From assembly GCA_947630795.1 (NCBI GenBank), contig CANRJC010000005.1:1-64000 (forward strand): 64,000 bases of DNA, written 5' to 3'. Within the stretch, counting starts at the first letter, position 1. Each line of letters starts with the position of its first letter. Made by a program: the position numbers and the translations under genes. The notes under the pieces are model-generated. The model was given only the letters and a program-made list of their open reading frames with translations, made no database searches and had not been told where the DNA came from. This document shows, piece after piece, positions 42,651 through 51,487 of the stretch. The stretch is from an uncultured Phascolarctobacterium sp. Its GTDB lineage: Bacteria > Bacillota > Negativicutes > Acidaminococcales > Acidaminococcaceae.

Positions 42651-44387
42651 TTGCAGAAGAAATTCGGCTTTTCCAAACAATTTTTCAAAGACGTTTGGGG
42701 CTTGACCAAAAGTTATTGGCAGTCGGAAGAAAAGGGCAGGGCCTTTTTCCTTTTGGCTTGCATCGTGGGCCTCACCTTGGGCATCGTCTATCTTTTGGTG
42801 CTCTTGAACCGCTGGAACAACAGCTTTTACAGCGCGCTGCAAAATTACGAGACGGGGAAGATCTTCGACGAGCTCATCCATTTTTCTTATTTGGCCGCCA
42901 TCTACATCATTTTGGCCGTTTATTCTTATTATTTGCAGCAGTGCCTCGTTTTGCGCTGGCGGCAGTGGCTCACCGGCCGTTTTTTGGACGTTTATTTAGC
43001 GGACCGCACCTACTATCAATTGCAGATGTTCGGCCTGGACACCGATAACCCCGATCAGCGTATCAGCGAAGACGTGCGCCTCTTCGTAGAGATGAGCCTG
43101 AGCTTCGCCGTGGGCATTTTGCGCTCGCTCTGCACTTTTGTCTCTTTCGTTTTCATCCTCTATGAACTCAGCGGCAGTTTGGAGTTCGATCTTTTCGGCC
43201 GCCACCTGTCGGTGGACGGCTATCTCTTTTGGGCTTCTCTTCTTTATTCTGTCATCGGCACCTACATCACCCACCTGGTGGGGAAAAAACTGGTGGGGCT
43301 GAACTTCGTGCAGCAGCGTTTTGAGGCGGACTTTCGCTACAGCATGATCCGCCTGAGAGAGAGCAGCGAGAACGTGGCCTTTTATCGGGGCGAAGAAGAA
43401 GAGCGGCAGGTGTTCGACGGCCGCTTCACTTCTCTTTTGAAAAATTTCCGCCGTTTGATCGATAAACAGAAACAATTGGTGTGGCTGAATTCCGGCTATT
43501 CTCAGATCGCCATCATCTTTCCCTTCGTGGCGGCCATGCAGCGCTATCTGGCCAAAGAGATCACTTTAGGCGGCCTGATGCAAGTGTCCAGCGCCTTTGG
43601 CAACGTACAGGGTGCCCTCTCCTATTTCGCCGATATGTACGCTTCTATCGCCGAGTGGCAGGCGGTGGTGATGCGTCTCACTCTCTTCGGGCGCCACATG
43701 CAGCAGGTGGGGGCGGCCACTCAACGCTTTCATCTGGAGCGTTTCGGCACCGCTGCCGAAGTTGAAGCGCAAAATTTACAGATAACCCTCCCCGACGGCA
43801 CGCCTCTTTTGGAAAAAGTGGATTTTGTTTTAGAGCCGGGGCAGAACGTCATCGTGAAAGGAAAGAGCGGGGCGGGCAAAAGCACCCTGCTGCGGGTGCT
43901 GGCAGGCATCTGGCCCTTCGTCAACGGAAAAATTTTGCTGCCGCCGCAAAAAGAATCGATGTTCATCCCCCAAAGGCCCTACATCCCTTTGGGCACTTTG
44001 CGGCAAGCGCTGCTCTACCCGGGAGCGCCGGGGATGACGGATGATGGCTTGAAGAAGTTGATGGAGCTGTGCCGCATCGGTCATCTCGCCGAAAAATTGA
44101 ACGAAGAGGCAGATTGGAGCCACATGCTGAGCATAGGAGAGCAGCAGCGGCTGGCCTTCGTGCGGGTGCACGTGCAAAAGCCCCGCTGGCTCTTTTTGGA
44201 CGAAGCCACCAGCGCCTTGGACGAAGAGACAGAGGCAGAGATGTACGAACTGCTGGCGGAGAAATTGCCGGGCACCACGGTGGTGAGCGTAGGCCACCGC
44301 AGCACGCTGGACCGTTTCCACCGGCGCATCTTGCGGCTGGATAAAGAAAAAAAGACAGTGAGAGCCGAAGAAGCGGCTTCTTCATAA
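42651..44387 (+). CDS. SbmA/BacA-like (YddA-type) ABC transporter ATPase-permease
   Basis: This protein of 578 residues has an N-terminal SbmA/BacA-like membrane domain (about 1-340, several spans, RWNNSFYSALQNYE near the first loop, RISEDVRLFVE) fused to an ABC ATPase. The ATPase has Walker A KGKSGAGKST, the signature LSIGEQQRLAF and Walker B WLFLDEATSALD. Relatives move vitamin B12, peptides or long-chain fatty acyl compounds; the substrate here is unknown. I prefer the TTG at 42651, behind GGGAGG, because the GTG at 42603 overlaps the likely -10 element. Confidence 0.83.
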   Translation: MQKKFGFSKQFFKDVWGLTKSYWQSEEKGRAFFLLACIVGLTLGIVYLLVLLNRWNNSFYSALQNYETGKIFDELIHFSYLAAIYIILAVYSYYLQQCLVLRWRQWLTGRFLDVYLADRTYYQLQMFGLDTDNPDQRISEDVRLFVEMSLSFAVGILRSLCTFVSFVFILYELSGSLEFDLFGRHLSVDGYLFWASLLYSVIGTYITHLVGKKLVGLNFVQQRFEADFRYSMIRLRESSENVAFYRGEEEERQVFDGRFTSLLKNFRRLIDKQKQLVWLNSGYSQIAIIFPFVAAMQRYLAKEITLGGLMQVSSAFGNVQGALSYFADMYASIAEWQAVVMRLTLFGRHMQQVGAATQRFHLERFGTAAEVEAQNLQITLPDGTPLLEKVDFVLEPGQNVIVKGKSGAGKSTLLRVLAGIWPFVNGKILLPPQKESMFIPQRPYIPLGTLRQALLYPGAPGMTDDGLKKLMELCRIGHLAEKLNEEADWSHMLSIGEQQRLAFVRVHVQKPRWLFLDEATSALDEETEAEMYELLAEKLPGTTVVSVGHRSTLDRFHRRILRLDKEKKTVRAEEAASS

Positions 44388-44425
44388 AAAAGCTCTACGC
44401 CGAAAGCGTATAACAAAAAAGAAAG
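44388..44425. repeat. Single copy of the intergenic repeat
   Basis: One unit reading AAAAAAGCTC, then ACGCCGAAAGCG and AAAAAAG directly after the transporter stop. It matches the consensus of the arrays near 40.2 and 47.6 kb. Confidence 0.5.
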
Positions 44426-44462
44426 CAGTCCCTTTACAAGGCTGCGGTGAGGAGAGAAGAGC

Positions 44463-44903
44463 ATGAACAAAAAAGCGCAAGCCTTCATCGATTTTACGAA
44501 GGAGCGGGAACTTAAAGTGTGGGCCGATATCTACGAAGCGCCGGCAGAGGACAAGGTGCACACGGTGATCTTCGAAGCGGTCATCGAGGCGGGGGAAGAC
44601 AAGCTACCCCTGCGCCTTTATATGGACGACAGCTTCTACATCATGCTGACGGTGAGAGCGGCGGCGGGAGCAGTCACTGCCGCCAATAAAGAAGCTGTTT
44701 TGGAGGGGCTCAACTATTACAATTCCCGCTACAAAATTTTCAAATACTATGCGGACAGCGACGGCGATATCTTTTTGGAGAGCTGCTTGCCCGCCGGGGA
44801 CGAGCACCTGGACTGCGACCTCATCTATACGGTGCTGCTGCGGGTGATAGTGCCTCACGTGCTGGAAGAATACAAAAACATCAAAGCGCTTTTGAAAAAG
44901 TAA
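44463..44903 (+). CDS. YbjN-like domain protein of unknown function
   Basis: This protein of 146 residues has no signal peptide. The layout (LYMDDSFYIMLTVRAAAG, LEGLNYYNSRYKIFKYYADSDGDIFLESCLP) resembles the YbjN/type III chaperone-like fold, in which a short sheet packs on helices. The family is linked to stress or secretion chaperoning in other bacteria, but nothing here fixes a role. Ribosome site GAGGAGAGAAGAGC. Confidence 0.6.
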   Translation: MNKKAQAFIDFTKERELKVWADIYEAPAEDKVHTVIFEAVIEAGEDKLPLRLYMDDSFYIMLTVRAAAGAVTAANKEAVLEGLNYYNSRYKIFKYYADSDGDIFLESCLPAGDEHLDCDLIYTVLLRVIVPHVLEEYKNIKALLKK

Positions 44904-45212
44904 GGCCAAAACTCCGCGACTTTTCAAAAAGCACAACGAGTGAAACTCTGTGACTGTTTGAAAAAGCAAAACAAATGAGCTCCCGTGACTTTTCTGACTT
45001 TTCGAAGATCAACAGAGAAAAGCTCTGTGAGTGTTTGAAAAAGTGAGAGCAAAAACTCCGAGACTTTTCGAAATAGCGAGAGGAGAAAAACTTTGCGGCT
45101 TTTCGAAAAAGCGAAAGGCGCGAGTATCGGCAGCTTTTAGAAAAGCAGAACGAAAGAGGTCTGCGACTGTTTGAAAAAAGCAAAAGGAGCGAGGTCCCGT
45201 GACCTTACGAAA
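44904..45212. repeat. Longest array of the intergenic repeat, unit about 33-36 nt
   Basis: About nine units follow one another. A typical one is TTTGAAAAAGCAAAACAAAT, then GAGCTCCCGTGAC. Cores vary between TTTTCGAAAAAGC and TTTTCAAAAAGC. It starts within a few bases of the preceding stop codon and ends at the terminator. Confidence 0.8.
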
Positions 45213-45214
45213 AA

Positions 45215-45250
45215 AGCCCGCGGCTTTTGCCGCGGGCTGTGCTGTTTTTT
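45215..45250 (+). terminator. Terminator upstream of the leuA leader
   Basis: GCCCGCGGC, TTTT loop, GCCGCGGGC, then GTGCTGTTTTTT. Confidence 0.88.
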
Positions 45251-45530
45251 GAGGCGAGCCGCTCCTATTTCTCACTTTTGAAAAAATGTTGATTTTGAGA
45301 AACAGGGTGACAAATTTGTGACTTTTCCGGCGGCGAAGAGAGACGACAGCCGTCATGTCGCTTTTTTAAAGCCTTCGCAAAAAAGAGAAAGCTTTTCGCC
45401 TTTTGCATTTCTTCGAAAAAATTTTCTCTTTTTACTGAAGCGCACAGCAAAAAATTTTCCCTCTTCAGCGAAGGGTTCGGCAAAAAAATTCAAAAGGGCG
45501 GCCAGCGGCCCCTGTCTTTGCAAATAAGCG
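45251..45530. other. Gene-free spacer before the leuA promoter
   Basis: No gene is supported. The stretch has more diverged repeat elements such as TTCTTCGAAAAAATTTTCTC, related to the array upstream. Confidence 0.5.
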
Positions 45531-45559
45531 TTGACAAAGAGAGAGAGACTTGTTACAAT
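45531..45559 (+). promoter_or_regulatory. Promoter of the leuA T-box transcript
   Basis: TTGACA, 17 nt, TACAAT. Confidence 0.85.
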
Positions 45560-45565
45560 GTTCAC

Positions 45566-45876
45566 ATATAACTTTATAAGCCCCTGAAAGACGAAGAAGG
45601 GAAGAAGAAACGGAAGTTTCGGCCGCAGAGAGCCGCCGGCAGGTGTAAGGCGGCGCCGAAGACCGTAAGGATACTGGTCCCGGAGTCGCCTGCCCGAATA
45701 GTTCGAAAAATTTTTTGAACGAAGTAGGGGAGGACGCAAAGCAGCGTTACTTGCTAAGGCCTTGTTTGAGGCTGATGAGAGCGGCGGCGGTGAGAGCCGA
45801 GAGCGCCGAAGTAGGGTGGTACCGCGGATAATTTCGCCCCTAGTGCCTTTTGTGCCGGGGGCGTTTTCATTTTTTC
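45566..45876 (+). promoter_or_regulatory. T-box riboswitch controlling leuA
   Basis: The T-box sequence AGGGTGGTACCGCGG is at 45813-45827 and is followed by an intrinsic terminator (CGCCCC with GGGGGCG, then TTTTCATTTTTT, 45835-45876). Upstream is a Stem I region with AGAGAGCCG and GGTGTAAGGCGGC distal-loop elements (about 45635-45655). The specifier probably lies near GGATACTGG, where CTG (Leu) would fit the downstream gene; this is a tentative reading. Uncharged tRNA-Leu would favour antitermination. Confidence 0.88.
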
Positions 45877-45904
45877 ATTCAGTTTCAGGAGGAAAAAGAT
45901 CTTG

Positions 45905-47608
45905 ATGAAACACATGCATGCGGAAAAGAAATATCTCCCCTTCGATTACGTGAAGCTGCCGGATAGGCAGTGGCCCGAAAAACGCATCACCAAAGCGCCG
46001 GTGTGGTGCTCTGTGGACCTTCGAGACGGCAACCAAGCTCTTGTTGCTCCCATGGGCATCCCCGCCAAGGTGCGCTTCTTCCACACGCTGGTGGACTGCG
46101 GCTTCAAAGAGATAGAGGTGGGCTTCCCCTCCGCCTCCGAGACCGAATATGCCACGCTGCGCACCCTCATCGAAGGAGGGCACATCCCCGACGACGTGTG
46201 GGTGCAGGTGCTGATGCAGGCGCGGGAAGAATTGATCCGCAAAACTTTCGAAGCGGTGCGGGGCGCGAAGAACATCATCATCCACTTTTACAATTCCACA
46301 AGCACTTTGCAGAGAAAGATCGTCTTTCAAAAAGACATGGACGGCATCATCGACATCGCCGTGCAGGGGGCTCGCCTCATCAAACAATTGTCGGAGGAAG
46401 AAAGAGCACGCAGCGGCATGAACATCCGCTACGAATATTCGCCCGAAAGTTTCACCGGCACCGAGATCGATTTTTCGCTGCGCATCTGTGAGGCAGTGCT
46501 GGACGAACTGGGCGCCACGAAAGAAGAGCCGGTGATCATCAACCTGCCCAGCACGGTCGAACTGTGCACCGCCAACACTTATGCGGACCAGATCGAATAT
46601 TTCTGCCGCCACATGAAGGAGAGAGAGCGGGCCATCATCAGCCTGCATCCTCACAACGACAGAGGCACCGGCGTGGCCTGCGCCGAGCTAGGCCTGATGG
46701 CCGGGGCCGAAAGAGTGGAGGGCACCCTCTTCGGCAACGGTGAGCGCACCGGCAACTTGGACATCGTCACCGTGGCTTTGAACATGTTCACTCAGGGCGT
46801 CGATCCTCAGTTGGACTTCAGCAATATTTTGGAACTGAAAGAGATCTACGAAGACTGCACCGGCATGCTGGTGCCGGAGCGGCAGCCTTATGCGGGGAAA
46901 TTGGCCTTCACCGCCTTCAGCGGTTCTCATCAAGATGCCATCCGCAAAGGCTACGAATATATGAAAGATCATCACACGGCCTATTGGGAAGTGCCCTATC
47001 TGCCCATCAACCCGGCAGACCTGCACCGCGATTACGAGCCGGTGATCCGCATCAACAGCCAGTCGGGGAAGGGCGGCGCCGCTTTCGTATTGCAAGAGAC
47101 AGCAGGCTACAAACTGCCTAAAGAGATGCACCCCGAATTCGGCAGCATCGTGAAGGCCGAGGCCGACAAGTTCGGCGATGAATTGACCAGCCTGCAGGTG
47201 GTGGAGCTTTTCGACAAAGAATATTTGAAATACAAGGGGCGCTTTGCTTTGGTGCGCCACCTCTTCAGCGAATTCGAAGGGGAAGACGGCCACATGGTCA
47301 CCCGCTTTGAGGGCATAGTGGCCAAAGACGGCATCGAGCACAAAGTGACGGGGGTGGGCAACGGCCCCATCGCCGCCTTCTGCCAGGCCATGAACACTTT
47401 GGGCTGCGAAGGCTACGGCTTCGTCGATTATCACGAGCATGCGGTGTCCAGAGGCGGCTCCAACGCCGTGGGCATCTGCTACATAGAGATCAGCAAGCCG
47501 GACGGCACCCACTGCTTCGGGGTGGGCATGCATCCCAACATCAACGTGGCTGCCTGCCTGGGCATCATCTGCGCCGTGAACAGGGCGGAGGACAGCCTGA
47601 AAAAGTGA
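45905..47608 (+). CDS. leuA: 2-isopropylmalate synthase, long (LeuA2) type
   Basis: This protein of about 567 residues condenses acetyl-CoA and 2-oxoisovalerate, the first step of leucine synthesis. The catalytic barrel has VDLRDGNQAL (metal Asp), GFPSASETE and SLHPHNDRGTG (metal His pair). The C-terminal regulatory domain for leucine feedback starts near residue 430. Length and sequence match the yeast/actinobacterial-like type 2 enzyme. The start could be the ATG at 45905 or the TTG just before it, behind AGGAGG. Control is by the T-box upstream. Confidence 0.92.
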   Translation: MKHMHAEKKYLPFDYVKLPDRQWPEKRITKAPVWCSVDLRDGNQALVAPMGIPAKVRFFHTLVDCGFKEIEVGFPSASETEYATLRTLIEGGHIPDDVWVQVLMQAREELIRKTFEAVRGAKNIIIHFYNSTSTLQRKIVFQKDMDGIIDIAVQGARLIKQLSEEERARSGMNIRYEYSPESFTGTEIDFSLRICEAVLDELGATKEEPVIINLPSTVELCTANTYADQIEYFCRHMKERERAIISLHPHNDRGTGVACAELGLMAGAERVEGTLFGNGERTGNLDIVTVALNMFTQGVDPQLDFSNILELKEIYEDCTGMLVPERQPYAGKLAFTAFSGSHQDAIRKGYEYMKDHHTAYWEVPYLPINPADLHRDYEPVIRINSQSGKGGAAFVLQETAGYKLPKEMHPEFGSIVKAEADKFGDELTSLQVVELFDKEYLKYKGRFALVRHLFSEFEGEDGHMVTRFEGIVAKDGIEHKVTGVGNGPIAAFCQAMNTLGCEGYGFVDYHEHAVSRGGSNAVGICYIEISKPDGTHCFGVGMHPNINVAACLGIICAVNRAEDSLKK

Positions 47609-47792
47609 AGCTCGGCACGAAAAGTGTGCGAGTCGAAAAGCGAAGCTCGGCTTGAAAAGTGTGCGAGTTGAAAACCAAAGCTCAACTTGCAAAAGGTGCG
47701 GGCAAAAAAGAAAAGCTCAATGCGTTAAGCGAGGGAGCAAAAAGTAAAGAGCGAGGCGCAAAAAGCGTCAGCGAAAAAATGAAGAGCGAGGA
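47607..47792. repeat. Regular 35-nt tandem repeat array after leuA
   Basis: Five units in a row of 35, 35, 34, 35 and 36 nt. The first two differ at only a few positions (GAAGCTCGGC, GAAAAGTGTGCGAGT, GAAAA). Later copies drift. The first unit begins inside the leuA stop codon. This is the clearest array of the family in the window. Confidence 0.85.
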
Positions 47793-47829
47793 AAAAAGCC
47801 GGCGGGCACGCAAGTGCAAGCCGGCTTTT
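47793..47829 (+). terminator. Terminator after leuA
   Basis: AAAAGCCGGC and GCCGGCTTTT arms with CAC/GTG inside. Strong and also usable from the other strand. Confidence 0.88.
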
Positions 47830-48120
47830 GAATATGTCACAAAAACCATATATCATTCGTGACATGTTGACAAGATACCCGCAGCTTTCGACCGACGACT
47901 CGCCGTGATGTGCAGCGAAAGCTGCGAGAGCCCACGAGAGAGAACTCTCGACGAAAAAAGATCCGGTCCGGCGTAAACAGGCCTCGTGCTGTGAGCGAAG
48001 AAAAATTTTGCGGGAGTTCCCGCAAGAGAGGGCCAGGTCGAAAAAGCTCCGGCTCTTCGTAAATTAGTGCCTTTGCGTGAAGCGAAGGAAAAAAATCGTG
48101 TTATAATAGAAATAAGAGAC
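47830..48120. other. Spacer with diverged repeat units before the permease leader
   Basis: No gene is supported. Related repeat elements occur (GAAAAAGCTCCGGCTC, then GTGCCTTTGCGTGAAGCG). A TATAAT hexamer at about 48101-48106 could be the -10 of the permease transcript, but no good -35 lies at the right distance. Confidence 0.45.
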
Positions 48121-48153
48121 GAGCTGTGAGCAAGCTGTCTTTTTGCAAAGGCA

Positions 48154-48220
48154 GCGGCGCCGGCGGCAGACGAAAAAATTTCGTATGCTCTGTTGCGGGC
48201 CGCGGCGCTTTTTTCGTTTT
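48154..48220 (+). terminator. Leader terminator (possible attenuator) before the purine permease
   Basis: A long GC-rich imperfect stem (GCGCCGGCGGCAGA with TCTGTTGCGGG and CGCGGCGC) ends in TTTTTTCGTTTTT, about 25 nt before the permease start codon. Placed inside the leader, it may regulate read-through. Confidence 0.6.
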
Positions 48221-48242
48221 TCTTTCACAACAGGAGGTCTTC

Positions 48243-49641
48243 ATGGAAAAATTTTTTGCCGTAAAAGAGAAGGGCTCTACCGTCAGGACGGAAGTTTTGG
48301 CGGGACTCACCACCTTCATGACCATGGCCTACATCCTCATGGTGAATTCGGGGATGTTCTCGCAGCTGGAGGGGGTGTCCTACGATGCCATCTACATCGC
48401 CACCGCCATCTCCGCCTGCATCGGCACGGCCCTCTCGGGCCTTTTGGCCAATCTGCCGCTGGCTCAGGCCTCGGCCATGGGCTCTAATGCCTTCTTCGTC
48501 TACACCGTCTGCATGGGCTTCGGCCTGAGCTACGCCAATGCTTTGGTGCTGATCCTCATAGACGGCGTCGCCTTCATCATCATGACGGTGACGGGCCTGC
48601 GCAAAAAGATCTTCGACGCCATCCCGCCGGAGGTGAGGGTGGCCATACCTGCGGGCATCGGCCTCTTCATCGCCCTCATCGGTTTAGAAAGTTCCGGTCT
48701 GGTGCAGGCCGACCCCGCCACCTATGTGACCCTGGCCTCTTTCAATCTTTTGTCCGACGCGGTGGCCTGGAAGGACATCATGCCTCGCTTGGTGACTCTC
48801 TTTGCCCTCACGGTGATAGCCGTTCTCACTTGCAAAAAAAGTGAAAGGCTCTGTGCTGTGGGGCATTTTGAGCGGTGCGGGGCTCTATTATCTTTTGGGC
48901 TTCACCGTGCCCGGGTTTTACGACAAATTTTCCGCATCTTTGAAATTCGATCCCTTCGCCGCCTTCGTCGCCTTTAAAGAAGACGCTTTGTGCCGCGTGT
49001 TCAGCGACGGTTTCGATTTCTCCCACTATTTGGCTTCTCACAGCAACATGGAGCTGGCCACCCTCATCGCCACCACCGCCTTGGCCTTTTGCCTCGTCGA
49101 TATGTTCGACACCATCGGCACTCTCTACGGCGCCTGTGCTCGGGGCGATCTTTTGACGAAAGAAGGGGAAGTGCCCAACATGGAGAAGGCTATGCTGGCC
49201 GATGCCATCGCCACCACCTGCGGCGCCGTGTGCGGCACTTCTACGGTGAGCACTTATGTGGAATCTTCTGCCGGCATCGCCGAGGGAGGCAAGACGGGTC
49301 TGGCCTCCATGGTGACAGCCGCTCTCTTCTTCATCAGCCTCTTTTTGAGCCCGGTGGCTGCCTTGGTGCCCGGCTGTGCCGCCGCCGCCGCCCTCATCTA
49401 CGTGGGCATCATGATGATGAACTGCGCAGGCCAGATAAATTGGCTGAAAGCGGAAGAAGCTGTGCCAGCCTTCCTCACCTTGGCCATGATGCCTTTCACT
49501 TATAACATTTCTTACGGCATCGCCTTCGGCCTCATCGCCTATGTTTTCATCGCCACTTTCACCGGCAAGGCCAAAAAGCTCAGCCTGGCCACGTGGGTGA
49601 TCGCCCTGCTCTTCGCGCTGATGTTCTTCGTGACTCATTGA
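48243..49641 (+). pseudogene. NCS2-family purine permease, split by a frameshift
   Basis: The first reading frame (48243 to about 48840) has the N-terminal half of an NCS2/AzgA-type carrier: EVLAGLTTFMTMAYILMVNSGM and QASAMGSNAFFVYTVCMGFG. The second (from about 48835 to 49641) has the rest: LVDMFDTIGTLYGACAR, TSTVSTYVESSAGIAEGGKTGLASM, then the final spans. They are joined by a run of seven A at 48834-48840; with six A the frame reads through as one protein of about 465 residues. The carrier probably takes up adenine or hypoxanthine, given the adenine deaminase next door. True decay, slippage control or a base-calling error are all possible. Confidence 0.85.
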
Positions 49642-49652
49642 GGAGGCGCGGC

Positions 49653-51341
49653 ATGAAGACTCTTTTAAAGAACGGGACCGTCGTCAACGTCTTCACCGAA
49701 AAGTCGGAGAAAGCGGATGTCTTGCTGGAAGATGAAAAGATCATCGGCGTGGGCGCTTACGGCGAAGAAGATGCCGATATAGTCGAAGACATCTCCGGCA
49801 AATTCGTGTGCCCCGGCTTCATCGACAGCCACATCCACATCGAGAGCACTTTGCTCTTGCCGGCTGCCTTCGCCGAGGCCGTGCTGCCTCACGGCACTAC
49901 GGCCGTGGTGGCCGACCCTCACGAGATAGCCAACGTGTGCGGCGCAGAGGGCATCCGCTTCATGCTGGAAGCAAGTGCCGGCCTGCCTCTTACGGTGTAC
50001 ATCATGCTGCCTTCCTGCGTGCCGGCCACGCCTTTGGATGAAAACGGCGCAACTCTTTCTGCCGAAGACTTGGAGCCTTTTTATGCCGAGCCCAGAGTGC
50101 TGGGCCTGGCCGAAGTGATGGATTACCCGGGCGTGATCGCCAAAAAGAAAGACATCATCGCCAAAATAGCTGCCGCTCGCAAAAAGGGGAAGGCAGTGGA
50201 CGGGCATGCACCTCTTCTTGCGGGCAGAGGGCTAGATCTTTATATAGCCGCCGGGATAGAGAGCGACCACGAGTGTTCGAATTTCGCGGAAGCGGCAGAA
50301 AAGCTGGGCAAGGGCCAGTGGATCATGATCAGAGAAGGGACGGCGGCCAGAAATTTGGACGCTTTGCTGGAACTTTTCGAAGAGCCTTGGTGCCGCAGCT
50401 GCCTTTTGGCCACCGACGACCGTCACCCGGAAGATCTTTTGCAAGACGGCCACATCGATCACATCATCAGGCGGGCCGTCGCACAAGGAAAAGATGTGGT
50501 GAGGGCCATCACCATGGCTACCTTGCATGCGGCTAGACGTTTCAACTTGAAAGATGTGGGGGCAGTGGCCCCGGGCTACAGAGCGGACCTTTTGGTGTTG
50601 GACGATTTGAAAAAAGTTGCGGTGCGTGATGTTTACTGCGGCGGCAAAAAAGCGGTGAGCAAGGGGCAGGTGCTGCCTTTCGCCGCCCCTGCCGTAAATA
50701 AAGAGCTGCTGCAAAAGGTCAAGAACACTTTTCATCTGGACAGGCTCACGCCCGCCGACTTTCACATCGAAGCAAAGAGCGGAAAATGCAGAGTGATCAA
50801 AACTCTGCCCGGCGAACTTTTGACGGAAGAAGAGATAGTTTCGATCGATTGGGCTCACGCCAACGGCGTAGACACAGAGCGGGACATCGTGAAGATGGCC
50901 GTCATCGAAAGGCACCGGCACACGGGCCACAGGGGCCTGGGCTTCGTGTCGGGGCTGGGGCTGAAGAGGGGAGCGCTGGCCACGTCCGTGGCCCACGATT
51001 CTCACAACTTGGCAGTGGCGGGCACCAACGATGAAGACATGGCCGTTGCCGCCGAAAGAGCAAGAGAGTTGGGCGGCGGTTATGTTCTCGCCTGCGAAGG
51101 GAAGGTCGTCGCCGAGCTGCCTTTGCCCATAGCGGGGCTGATGAGCGAGCTGGATGCCGAAGAGGCTGCGGCGAAAAACAAAGAGCTTTTGGACAAACTG
51201 CAGGAGCTGGGCGTGCCCCGCAAAACGGCGCCGCTGATGACTTTGGCTTTTTTGAGCCTGCCGGTGATACCTCATTTGAAGCTGACCACCAGAGGCTTGG
51301 CAGCTGTGGCCGAACAAAAGATCGTGCCCCTTTACGTGTGA
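49653..51341 (+). CDS. ade: Adenine deaminase
   Basis: This protein of 562 residues converts adenine to hypoxanthine and ammonia. The amidohydrolase metal motif is PGFIDSHIHIEST; PHEIANVCG, DGHAPLL, TDDRHPEDL and the C-terminal HDSHNLAVAGTN are the family marks. The start at 49653 follows a strong AGGAGG; the frame extends upstream into the permease gene, but that part is not family-like. It is 11 nt behind the permease gene, forming an adenine salvage unit. Confidence 0.93.
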   Translation: MKTLLKNGTVVNVFTEKSEKADVLLEDEKIIGVGAYGEEDADIVEDISGKFVCPGFIDSHIHIESTLLLPAAFAEAVLPHGTTAVVADPHEIANVCGAEGIRFMLEASAGLPLTVYIMLPSCVPATPLDENGATLSAEDLEPFYAEPRVLGLAEVMDYPGVIAKKKDIIAKIAAARKKGKAVDGHAPLLAGRGLDLYIAAGIESDHECSNFAEAAEKLGKGQWIMIREGTAARNLDALLELFEEPWCRSCLLATDDRHPEDLLQDGHIDHIIRRAVAQGKDVVRAITMATLHAARRFNLKDVGAVAPGYRADLLVLDDLKKVAVRDVYCGGKKAVSKGQVLPFAAPAVNKELLQKVKNTFHLDRLTPADFHIEAKSGKCRVIKTLPGELLTEEEIVSIDWAHANGVDTERDIVKMAVIERHRHTGHRGLGFVSGLGLKRGALATSVAHDSHNLAVAGTNDEDMAVAAERARELGGGYVLACEGKVVAELPLPIAGLMSELDAEEAAAKNKELLDKLQELGVPRKTAPLMTLAFLSLPVIPHLKLTTRGLAAVAEQKIVPLYV

Positions 51342-51357
51342 AGAAAAAAGAAAAAAG

Positions 51358-51420
51358 AGAGGCAGCGCGCTTTTCTATAAAAAAATTTTCGGGAAAAGAC
51401 GGCGCTGCCTCTTGCTTTCT
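51358..51420 (+). terminator. Terminator after ade
   Basis: AGAGGCAGCGC and GCGCTGCCTCT enclose about 33 nt, followed by TGCTTTCT. The loop itself contains an AAAAAATTTT palindrome. Confidence 0.75.
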
Positions 51421-51439
51421 GCCCGGGGCCTGCTATGAT
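51412..51439 (+). promoter_or_regulatory. Promoter for the flavin reductase gene
   Basis: TTGCTT, 16 nt, TATGAT. Confidence 0.55.
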
Positions 51440-51487
51440 AGGAGAGGGCAGGCACTGCCCGGTTGGAACGAAGCGAGGTAAAAGAAC

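Noticed and set aside
44881-45356. Overlapping minus-strand reading frames of about 100 residues across the repeat array, with FSKS/FEKS-type repeats
   Set aside because: They follow from T-rich repeat units lacking stops. Unit lengths vary by one or two bases, so no frame is kept, and there are no ribosome sites. The same holds for frames over 30525-30746, 38299-38698 and 41834-42091.
47607-47792. CRISPR array
   Set aside because: The whole 35-nt unit drifts gradually; there are no constant repeats with unrelated spacers and no cas genes.
48834-48840. Programmed -1 ribosomal frameshift at the A run in the permease gene
   Set aside because: A -1 shift leads to the wrong frame; joining the halves needs +1 (or loss of one A), so classic -1 slippage cannot explain it.
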